Shown here: positions 1 to 5,042 of the stretch, piece after piece
Numbering within the stretch: position 1 is the stretch's first letter
Layout: every line of letters begins with the position of its first letter
DNA from: an uncultured Acidobacteriota bacterium
Lineage (GTDB): Bacteria; Acidobacteriota; Terriglobia; Terriglobales; Acidobacteriaceae
Direction of reading: 5' to 3'
NCBI GenBank assembly: GCA_903932385.1
Contig: CAIZGA010000223.1
Location: 1-5,042, forward strand
DNA length: 5,042 nucleotides
Notes under the pieces: generated by a model
The model's input: only the letters and a program-made list of their open reading frames with translations
What the model was told of the DNA's origin: nothing
Databases searched by the model: none
Position numbers and translations under genes: made by a program

Positions 1-3000
1 CGTGCGGCGGCGGCGTGGAGCAGAGCGCAGCCTCGGTCTATCTCGCCATCGGTAACGCCATCCCCACACCCGCACCAGAGACCGTCGACGAAGTCCGCGT
101 CAACGCCTCCATGTACGATGCCCAGCAGGGTTCCACCTCCGGCGCGCACATCGATCTCTCCACCAAGTCCGGCGACAACACTCTCCACGGCTCTCTCTAC
201 GGCCATCGCGGAACCAACTGGATCAACGCCGCTCCCTTCTTCTTCAAGAAGGACTCCAACATTCCCGCCGCCTACAAGAATCCTGAACTGCATCGCTACG
301 CCGCTGGCGGCACTCTCTCCGGCCCCATCATCAAAGACAAGCTCTTCGGATTCGTCGGCTACCAGCACCTGCATGTTTCCGATCAGGAAACCGGCGACAC
401 TGAAGTCGCAGTTCCCGTCGGCCTCAGCAGCACCAACCGTACCGCTACGGGCCTCACCAATCTGGTCAACAATAATTGGGGCGGCGGCAGCGTCTCCGAT
501 TGGTCCAACGGCAACGGCGTCGGCCTCGCGCTCTTCCAGGCCAAACTCCCCAACGGCAACTACCTCATCCCCAACGATGACGGCCACACGCCCGACTTCT
601 ATTCCCCCTACAACGCTTTTGAAAGCGGCACCTCGCGCTTCAATGCCGACCAGCTCGTCTCCGACCTGGACTACAACATCTCCACCAAAGACGTTCTCGC
701 TGTGAAGTACTACTACCAGCATGACCCCAACAGCACGCCCTACGCTCTCTCCAGCGTTCCCGGATTCACTGAGCATATGGACGTAGGTTCGCAGGTCGGT
801 TCCATCAACAACATTCAAACCATCAACTCCAGCCTCAGCATCACAGAAACGCTCGGCATCCTTCGCGAGAAGGCCTATAGCACCAATGACCAGCTCTGGT
901 CGCCCGGTCAGGCCGGCTCTCCGGTCGCCGGCATGACCACCGCCTTCGGCAAATATTTCCCCGGCATCACCATCGTCGATGATCTCGGTGCCGCCACTCC
1001 CGAGGGCCTCGGCGCTCAGTCGCTCAACATCGGTCCCAGTGCCGCATCGCAGTCCGCATTCACCGGCGTCTTCCAAAACCGCATCATGCCTTCGGCCAAC
1101 GCCATCTGGACCAAGGGTCGCCACTCCGTCACCTTCGGCGGCAGCTGGTCCTACACCCAGCTCAACATCCGCGACCTCCGCACCGGCAAGGGAACCATCG
1201 CCACGCCGGACTTCTCCACCTTCGCCCTCAGCGAAGTCACGCCCTACAGCACCAACGGCTTTGTGGATACCACCTACCTGCAGGGCAACGGCAATCGCTA
1301 CTACCGTTCCAACACCACTGGCGCTTACGTCCAGGACAAGTTCCAGGCCCGTCCCAACCTCAGCATCACTGCTGGCCTGCGTTATGACTGGGACGGCGGC
1401 CTCACAGAAAAATACGGCCGCATCTTCAACTTCAATCCCAGCCTCTACAGCTACAGCGCCTCCAGCGATACCATCATCAACTCCGGTCTCGTCATCGCCG
1501 GCAACAACGTCAACGGGACCTCCGGCACCAGCAACACCACACTCACCGGCCGCCAGTGGGGCATGGCTCCCCGCGTCGGCTTCGCGTGGGAACCCGCCAA
1601 GCTGCATGACAAAGTCGTCGTCCGCGGCGGCGGCGGTCTCTACTATGACCGTGGCGAACTCTACACCTACTTCTCGCCCGGCTATGCGGCAGGCGTCGTC
1701 TCCGGCGGCCCCTTCGGCATCAGCCAGACACTGCCCTTCGTCAGCCAGCAGCAGTGCCCGTTCAGCTCCTCGCCGTATTCTTCGCTGGGAACCTATCTCT
1801 ACCAGTACTACATTCCCATCTGCGACTCGAGCTACAACTTCGCCAGCCCGTGGGGTTCAACACCCGGTGCTGCTCCGGTCAACCCCAAGGCTTCTTCTCT
1901 CATTGCCGACCTGCCCAACGCGGCCGCTCTCATCAACGGTGCGGAACCCTACACACTCGGCGCATACAACCCCACCAACAAATTGCCGTACAGCATCAAC
2001 TACACGCTCGATGTTCAGTGGCAGCCTTCCAAGTCCCTCATCATCGACCTCGGCTACGTTGGCAACCTCGGCCGTCACCAGGTCATTCCGCTGCCCATCA
2101 ACCAGGCCAAGATTGCAACCCAGGCCAACCCCACTCTCTCCGGCGGTTCCAATGCGCAGTCCTTCAGCTACGGTTACACCGTGTATGACAACAACACGTA
2201 TGCACCGGAATGCGTGAATGACCCGACCGAGATGAATTGCTCCTACGGCCAGATGCAGCAGAACTTTGAAGGCGGCAACGTCGACCTTCGCGTTCCCTAC
2301 CTCGGTTACTCGTCGGAGTCGGAGTCCTACACCGCAGCCGGCGTCTCCGATTACAACGCTGTCCAGCTCCACGTGGAGAAGCGTCTCGGCCACGGCTTCC
2401 AGGGCGGCGCGTCCTACACCTTCTCGCACACCAATGATGAACAGTCCGGTCTCGGCCTCTTCTACAACGGCAACAATCCCAACCAGCTCCGCAGCGGCTA
2501 CGGTCTCGCCGACTTTGACCGCAAGCACGTTCTCGACTTCACCTACTCCTACACCACACCCAGCTTCCTCAGCGCCAGCACCGTGGCCGGCAAGGTGCTC
2601 GATAGCTGGGCCGTCAACGGCATCGGCGTGATTCAGAGCGGCCAGCCCTACAGCGTCATCGATTATTCCGGCGCAGTCGGCAGCCTCTACTACTCCACCT
2701 TCGACGGCATCACCAACCCCATCGTTCCGCTCAAGTCCAGCTGCACGCCCAAGTCTGCTGTCACCGGCGCAACCGGTGCCTTCTACAATCCCAGCACCGG
2801 CGCGGGCGCGGCACTCAATCCCAACTGCTTCACCATCCCGCTCATCGCCCAGGGAACCAACGGCGTCCCCATCGGCGACGTGTATGAAACCGGCTTCAGC
2901 TCCGGCCAGCGCAACATCTTCCGCCAATCCGCACAGCGGCGCTTGGATGCTTCGCTCGTCAAAAACTTTTCCGTCAAGCGCTATAACTTCCGTTACAGCT

Positions 3001-3245
3001 TCGATGTCTACAACCTCTCCAACACCACCAGCCTCGACATCCCCAGCGATAACGTCTCGCAGAACAACACCTTCAACAACGCTCCCTTCTACGTTCCCAC
3101 CGCGGCAGATGCTCTGCCCACCGGTTGCGGAACCAACGCGGCGGCGTCAGGCTCTCTCTATGCCTGCCCCGGCGGTCTCGGCGTCACCAAGCACGCCATC
3201 GGCGCCCCGCGTCAGATCCAGATGTCCCTCCGCATGAACTTCTAA
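1..3245 (+). CDS. TonB-dependent receptor, Oar-like (5'-truncated by window edge)
   Basis: Outer-membrane beta-barrel receptor of the large Oar/carboxypeptidase-regulatory-like TonB-dependent family common in Acidobacteria, presumed to import a bulky ligand using TonB energy; the ligand cannot be told. The frame is open from the window edge (first full codon at 3), so the GTG at 15 is only the first start-like codon, and the signal peptide, N-terminal Ig-like domain and early plug are missing. Numbering from that GTG, residues 23-58 are the plug end (VDEVRV, YDAQQGSTSGA, STKSGDN, LHG). The rest is barrel, with a family-typical segment near 656-690 (LPYSINY, then LGYVGNLGRH) and late strands near 966-1000 (GQRNIFR, DASLVKNF). 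It ends RQIQMSLRMNF; a terminal Phe is the usual outer-membrane assembly signal. Eight cysteines form four close pairs (581/603, 733/742, 910/938, 1038/1051). A strong terminator follows. The family assignment is firm and the substrate unknown. Confidence 0.93.
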   Translation, partial: CGGGVEQSAASVYLAIGNAIPTPAPETVDEVRVNASMYDAQQGSTSGAHIDLSTKSGDNTLHGSLYGHRGTNWINAAPFFFKKDSNIPAAYKNPELHRYAAGGTLSGPIIKDKLFGFVGYQHLHVSDQETGDTEVAVPVGLSSTNRTATGLTNLVNNNWGGGSVSDWSNGNGVGLALFQAKLPNGNYLIPNDDGHTPDFYSPYNAFESGTSRFNADQLVSDLDYNISTKDVLAVKYYYQHDPNSTPYALSSVPGFTEHMDVGSQVGSINNIQTINSSLSITETLGILREKAYSTNDQLWSPGQAGSPVAGMTTAFGKYFPGITIVDDLGAATPEGLGAQSLNIGPSAASQSAFTGVFQNRIMPSANAIWTKGRHSVTFGGSWSYTQLNIRDLRTGKGTIATPDFSTFALSEVTPYSTNGFVDTTYLQGNGNRYYRSNTTGAYVQDKFQARPNLSITAGLRYDWDGGLTEKYGRIFNFNPSLYSYSASSDTIINSGLVIAGNNVNGTSGTSNTTLTGRQWGMAPRVGFAWEPAKLHDKVVVRGGGGLYYDRGELYTYFSPGYAAGVVSGGPFGISQTLPFVSQQQCPFSSSPYSSLGTYLYQYYIPICDSSYNFASPWGSTPGAAPVNPKASSLIADLPNAAALINGAEPYTLGAYNPTNKLPYSINYTLDVQWQPSKSLIIDLGYVGNLGRHQVIPLPINQAKIATQANPTLSGGSNAQSFSYGYTVYDNNTYAPECVNDPTEMNCSYGQMQQNFEGGNVDLRVPYLGYSSESESYTAAGVSDYNAVQLHVEKRLGHGFQGGASYTFSHTNDEQSGLGLFYNGNNPNQLRSGYGLADFDRKHVLDFTYSYTTPSFLSASTVAGKVLDSWAVNGIGVIQSGQPYSVIDYSGAVGSLYYSTFDGITNPIVPLKSSCTPKSAVTGATGAFYNPSTGAGAALNPNCFTIPLIAQGTNGVPIGDVYETGFSSGQRNIFRQSAQRRLDASLVKNFSVKRYNFRYSFDVYNLSNTTSLDIPSDNVSQNNTFNNAPFYVPTAADALPTGCGTNAAASGSLYACPGGLGVTKHAIGAPRQIQMSLRMNF

Positions 3246-3261
3246 CCCGTTCCACGCACAC

Positions 3262-3291
3262 AAAAAGGGCAGCCATCAGGCTGCCCTTTTT
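3262..3291. terminator. Bidirectional Rho-independent terminator
   Basis: A perfect 13-bp inverted repeat: left arm 3262-3274 (AAAAAGGGCAGCC), loop ATCA at 3275-3278, right arm 3279-3291. The stem core is GGGCAGCC/GGCTGCCC, followed by a five-T run on the plus strand; the A-run on the other side gives the equivalent T-run on the minus strand. It lies 17 nt after the receptor stop and 70 nt beyond the deaminase stop on the opposite strand, so it probably ends both convergent transcripts. Confidence 0.92.
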
Positions 3292-3308
3292 CTTGCCTCG
3301 AATTCTTA

Positions 3309-3335
3309 GTCATTCCGCAGCGTAGCGAAGGAATC
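3309..3335. repeat. Short palindromic intergenic element (ATTCC...GGAAT)
   Basis: ATTCC at 3312-3316 and GGAAT at 3330-3334 are inverted arms around a GCAGCGTAGCG-type core, preceded by GTC and followed by C. From memory, similar elements (GTCATTCCGAGCG...AGCGAGGAATC) recur between genes in many acidobacterial and Bacteroidetes genomes and behave like REP-type repeats. Only one copy is visible here, so its repetitive nature is inferred. It sits in the convergent gap between the terminator and the deaminase stop, a usual place for such elements. The rest of the gap (3336-3361) shows nothing recognisable. Confidence 0.5.
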
Positions 3336-3361
3336 TTCTTCTGCCTCTGCTCCACCCTGCC

Positions 3362-3829
3362 TTATTCTTCGCCAATATCCTCGTGCCACACTTCCGGTTT
3401 CATCCGGATAAACTCCTGCAGCATCTCCACGCACTCGGCGTCATCCATATCAATAATGTTCACGCCGTTCTCGCGCAGCCACGCCATCCCGCCCTGAAAA
3501 TTTCTGCTCTCGCCCACCACCAGCGTGCGGATCCCGAACTGCCGCACCAGCCCGCTGCAATACCAGCACGGGGCCAGCGTCGTCACCATCACCGCATCGC
3601 GATAACTCCGCTGCCGTCCCGCCGCGCGAAATGCGTCCGTCTCGCCATGCACCGATGGGTCGCCCTGCTGCACGCGTTGGTTGCGGCCCTTGCCCAGCAG
3701 CCGACCATCACCCGCAAACATTGCCGCACCCACCGGCACACCGCCTTCGGCCAGGCCCGCGCGGGCCTCTTCCACTGCAACTGCCAGCATCGCGCGGCAC
3801 GCGTCCTTACTCAACGTTGTTTCTGCCAT
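3362..3829 (-). CDS. Cytosine deaminase, fungal FCY1 type (CDA-fold zinc deaminase)
   Basis: Predicted cytosolic zinc enzyme that deaminates cytosine to uracil and ammonia in pyrimidine salvage. At 155 aa it is close to the 158 aa of yeast Fcy1. Zinc motifs are H61-G-E63 (E63 the proton shuttle) and P87-C88-x-x-C91. From remembered yeast structure and numbering, His62, Glu64, Cys91 and Cys94 match these, and the substrate contacts Asn51, Phe114, Trp152 and Asp155 match N50 (GRNQR), F111 (ESRNF), W148 and D151 in the terminal WHEDIGEE. EGGVPVG at 28-34 has the same numbering as yeast EGGVPIG, which supports this ATG. Bacterial CodA is an unrelated amidohydrolase; TadA and guanine deaminases usually have HAE rather than HGE and lack the EDIGE tail. 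The start lies 33 nt after the cytochrome stop, with only a weak AGG 10 nt upstream (or AGGA abutting the ATG), suggesting co-transcription and perhaps translational coupling. Activity on other amino-pyrimidines or pterins cannot be excluded. Confidence 0.9.
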   Translation of the reverse strand: MAETTLSKDACRAMLAVAVEEARAGLAEGGVPVGAAMFAGDGRLLGKGRNQRVQQGDPSVHGETDAFRAAGRQRSYRDAVMVTTLAPCWYCSGLVRQFGIRTLVVGESRNFQGGMAWLRENGVNIIDMDDAECVEMLQEFIRMKPEVWHEDIGEE

Positions 3830-3862
3830 TCCTGCCCAGCCTGTCTTTCTTGATTCATTTTG

Positions 3863-4405
3863 TTAATTTGCTGGTGGTGCTGCTGCCGGAGCCGCTGCCG
3901 GTCTCGCTGGCGGTGGAGGAACCGCTGTCGGTGCAGCATCTGCCGGAATCACCGCGCCGTCTTTCACCCACTGCTCAATCACCGCAATCTCGTCCGCGCT
4001 CAACGCCGGCCGATTTCCCGGCGGCATCGCACCCGGTCCACCTGCTGGCGGCTGGTGTTTGATCAGTTTCAGCAGCAACGTCTTGTCCACGTCGCCCGGC
4101 ACAATCACCACGCCGTCCTCGCCGCCCTTCATAATGCCGTCCTTCGTCGTCAGGTCCAGCCCGCCGCGCAGTCGCACTGGGTTGTGGCATCCCGCGCAAT
4201 GCGCAGAAATAATCGGCTGCACCTTGGTCACGTAATCATCCGGGGCAGCGGCCACCGTCTTCAGGTTCATGCTGGTGGCAATGCACATCACCATCATCCC
4301 CACCGGCACTGCCGCCAACACTGCTGTCCAGAGTCCCTGTTTTACCGCCGAACGTCCCTGCTCGGGCTGGGCCGCCAACTTTGTTCCCATTTCAGAATTC
4401 TTCAT
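3863..4405 (-). CDS. PSC1-type (planctomycete-type) cytochrome c domain protein
   Basis: Single-haem c-type cytochrome of 180 aa, expected to act in the periplasm or anchored to the inner membrane in electron transfer; its partner is unknown. Residues 1-22 form a polar N-terminus, and 24-46 a hydrophobic segment (an uncleaved anchor or long signal peptide). The haem motif C70-A-G-C73-H74 sits in a PSC1-like context (VQPIISAHC, then GGLDLTTKDG at 81-90, IMKGGEDG, and IVPGD at 101-105). M127 in AMPPG is the likely distal haem ligand, and LSADEIAVIEQWVKDGA at 136-152 is the usual closing helix. Residues 156-180 are a Pro/Ala-rich tail, probably disordered. The ATG at 4405 has GAGAGG (4410-4415) 4 nt upstream; the Met at codon 6 is a weaker alternative. 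In larger planctomycete proteins this domain is fused to DUF1549/DUF1553-type modules; here it stands alone. It is first in a probable two-gene transcript with the deaminase, with no clear functional link. Confidence 0.88.
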   Translation of the reverse strand: MKNSEMGTKLAAQPEQGRSAVKQGLWTAVLAAVPVGMMVMCIATSMNLKTVAAAPDDYVTKVQPIISAHCAGCHNPVRLRGGLDLTTKDGIMKGGEDGVVIVPGDVDKTLLLKLIKHQPPAGGPGAMPPGNRPALSADEIAVIEQWVKDGAVIPADAAPTAVPPPPARPAAAPAAAPPAN

Positions 4406-4409
4406 TTCG

Positions 4410-4415
4410 CCTCTC
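4410..4415 (-). promoter_or_regulatory. Ribosome binding site of the cytochrome gene
   Basis: On the minus strand GAGAGG lies 4 nt before the ATG at 4405. A second purine tract, AGGAGA (4417-4422), lies 11 nt before it. Either can pair with the 16S anti-Shine-Dalgarno sequence, and together they favour this ATG over the codon-6 ATG, which has no such tract at the right distance. Confidence 0.6.
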
Positions 4416-4445
4416 GTCTCCTGCTTCGGTTGGATGTGGGAATAA

Positions 4446-4489
4446 AAAAGTATCCTGATTCCAGCACGGGTACCAAACTCGATACTTTT
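4446..4489. repeat. Inverted repeat in the divergent intergenic region
   Basis: Perfect 9-bp arms AAAAGTATC (4446-4454) and GATACTTTT (4481-4489) are separated by 26 nt; TGGGA (4437-4441) and TCCCA (4489-4493) extend the symmetry imperfectly beyond an A/T-rich bulge. The spacer includes the palindrome GGTACC (4469-4474). Each arm presents GATACTTTT facing outward, toward the cytochrome gene on one side and the basic exported protein gene on the other. It could be paired operator half-sites or mirrored -10 elements of divergent promoters. A simple terminator is less likely because the loop is long and the stem AT-rich. The rest of 4406-4581 shows only the ribosome binding sites. Confidence 0.45.
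4449..4476 (-). promoter_or_regulatory. Candidate sigma70-type promoter of the cytochrome-deaminase pair
   Basis: On the minus strand TTGGTA (4471-4476) and GATACT (4449-4454) are separated by 16 nt; each matches four of six bases of the -35 and -10 consensus. The implied start, near 4442, would give a leader of about 37 nt before the cytochrome ATG, containing the ribosome binding site. The -10 box lies inside one arm of the inverted repeat. Judged by eye; acidobacterial promoter consensus is poorly known, so this is only a candidate. Confidence 0.3.
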
Positions 4490-4568
4490 CCCATGCTTCG
4501 GATGATTTTATCCTTAACTCGGAGGACTCCATCGCGAAGTTGCCAATCGCGCGCTGTATACCTCCTCC

Positions 4569-4574
4569 AAAGGG
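4569..4574 (+). promoter_or_regulatory. Ribosome binding site of the basic exported protein gene
   Basis: AAAGGG lies 7 nt before the ATG at 4582. The frame is open well upstream of this ATG, so the site, together with the signal peptide that begins directly after it, decides the start. Confidence 0.5.
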
Positions 4575-4581
4575 CTCCCCC

Positions 4582-5042
4582 ATGGTGGTACAAAAATTTC
4601 ACGCGACCTCATCCCGCTGGAAATCGGCGCTATTCGTCGTGCTCGCAGCTTTTCTCGGCCACACCGCCCGCGCCGCCACCGTGAATGAAAATTCCTACTG
4701 GGTCGCCCGTCCCACCCCACGCAAACCGGTCGCCACGGTTTCCAGTTCCACGGCCAAATCGCGGAAGTCTCCTGCATCCATAAAGCCCCGTCCCACCGCT
4801 GTGTCTAAAAAGCCCGTCCCCGCTGCCGCCAAATCCGCCGCCAAGGCCCCGCACTATGCCGCCGCCGCCAAGCCGCATTACCTGCCGCCGCGTGTCGTCC
4901 ACACCTCCCCGGCGCATCAGAGTTCCGTAGCCGCCGCTTCCCATTCCCCCGCGCCCGCGCCGCATACTCGCTCGACGGGTATCGCCCCGCCGCCGCGCCT
5001 GCAGCGTCGCATGCCCGCCGCCTATCTCGTTCATCAGCCCGA
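4582..5042 (+). CDS. Exported basic Pro/Ala/Ser/His-rich protein (3'-truncated by window edge)
   Basis: An open frame running off the window end, with 153 full codons visible and no stop; the protein is not recognised. It opens with a convincing signal peptide: basic start (MVVQKF...RWKS, 1-15), hydrophobic core ALFVVLAAFLG (16-26), and a signal peptidase I site after A29-R30-A31. The mature part is low in complexity: rich in Pro, Ala, Ser, Lys/Arg and His, with about 18 Lys/Arg, a near-repeat APHYAAAAKPHY (89-100), and no Asp or Glu after E36. This suggests a disordered, strongly cationic periplasmic, cell-wall or surface segment, perhaps a linker leading to a domain beyond the window. AAAGGG lies 7 nt before the ATG. 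It is divergent from the cytochrome gene across 176 bp. The minus-strand frame over 4630-5034 would give a Gly/Arg-rich product with no recognisable start signals and is judged a shadow. Existence is likely; function unknown. Confidence 0.68.
   Translation, partial: MVVQKFHATSSRWKSALFVVLAAFLGHTARAATVNENSYWVARPTPRKPVATVSSSTAKSRKSPASIKPRPTAVSKKPVPAAAKSAAKAPHYAAAAKPHYLPPRVVHTSPAHQSSVAAASHSPAPAPHTRSTGIAPPPRLQRRMPAAYLVHQP

Noticed and set aside
979..2217. Long plus-strand frame (412 codons) overlapping the receptor
   Set aside because: Its product is a Ser/Pro/Thr/Ala/Arg-rich string produced by reading the C-rich receptor codons out of frame; no domain or start context supports it.
1857..2927. 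Long minus-strand open frame (356 codons) inside the receptor gene
   Set aside because: It mirrors the codon bias of the receptor, gives an Ala/Gly/Val-rich product with no recognisable domain, and lies wholly inside a clear TonB-receptor coding region.
3383..3853. Plus-strand frame opposite the deaminase gene
   Set aside because: The minus-strand product matches a known enzyme family over its whole length; this frame gives only a compositionally biased string.
3811..3858. Tiny minus-strand frame (15 codons) starting just after the cytochrome stop and overlapping the deaminase start
   Set aside because: No ribosome binding site precedes it and the length is expected by chance; a role as a coupling leader peptide is only speculation.
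3830..3865. Possible stop-codon read-through joining cytochrome and deaminase
   Set aside because: The frames match, but a fusion would place a cytosolic enzyme after an exported haem domain, and the deaminase start aligns with the natural N-terminus of its family.
4271..4292. Possible lipoprotein signal around Cys41 of the cytochrome
   Set aside because: The residues before the cysteine (MMVM) do not fit a lipobox, so a membrane anchor or ordinary signal sequence is more likely.
3860..4684. Plus-strand frame opposite the cytochrome gene and the divergent region
   Set aside because: It is antisense to the well-supported cytochrome, is His/Arg-rich with no domain, and runs through the intergenic region and into the start of the basic exported protein gene.
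4630..5034. Minus-strand Gly/Arg-rich frame opposite the basic exported protein
   Set aside because: Low-complexity product without signal peptide or domain; the plus-strand frame has a good signal peptide, cleavage site and ribosome binding site and is open to the window end.

Overview
The window looks like chromosomal DNA from an acidobacterium, most likely the Terriglobia/Acidobacteriaceae group (Granulicella, Terriglobus and Edaphobacter relatives). This is an inference. It rests on the moderately high GC with C-rich third codon positions, a very large Oar-like TonB-dependent receptor of the type expanded in these genomes, a PSC1-type (planctomycete-type) cytochrome c domain protein, and a short ATTCC...GGAAT intergenic palindrome.

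Layout, left to right. Positions 1-3245 (+) hold the C-terminal ~1,080 residues of an outer-membrane TonB-dependent receptor; its 5' end lies outside the window. Positions 3246-3361 are a convergent intergenic gap with a perfect 13-bp bidirectional terminator hairpin (3262-3291) and the palindromic element (about 3309-3335). On the minus strand, 3863-4405 (membrane-anchored or exported PSC1-type cytochrome c) is followed 33 nt downstream by 3362-3829, a small zinc cytosine deaminase that resembles the fungal FCY1 enzyme almost residue for residue at the active site. The two are probably co-transcribed. A 176-bp divergent intergenic region (4406-4581) carries a 9-bp inverted repeat whose arms each present an outward-facing GATACT. 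From 4582 to the window end (+) runs an open, 3'-truncated gene for an exported, strongly basic Pro/Ala/Ser/His-rich protein.

How the genes fit together: the receptor is an independent surface-transport unit closed by its own terminator. The cytochrome-deaminase pair has no obvious shared pathway (periplasmic electron transfer versus cytosolic pyrimidine salvage), so their adjacency may be incidental. The basic exported protein is transcribed divergently from the cytochrome gene and may share its control region. I see no mobile element, CRISPR array, tRNA or rRNA. The most noteworthy items are the fungal-type cytosine deaminase, the acid-free cationic exported protein and the symmetric divergent control region. 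I found no convincing sign of a wholly new multi-gene system.
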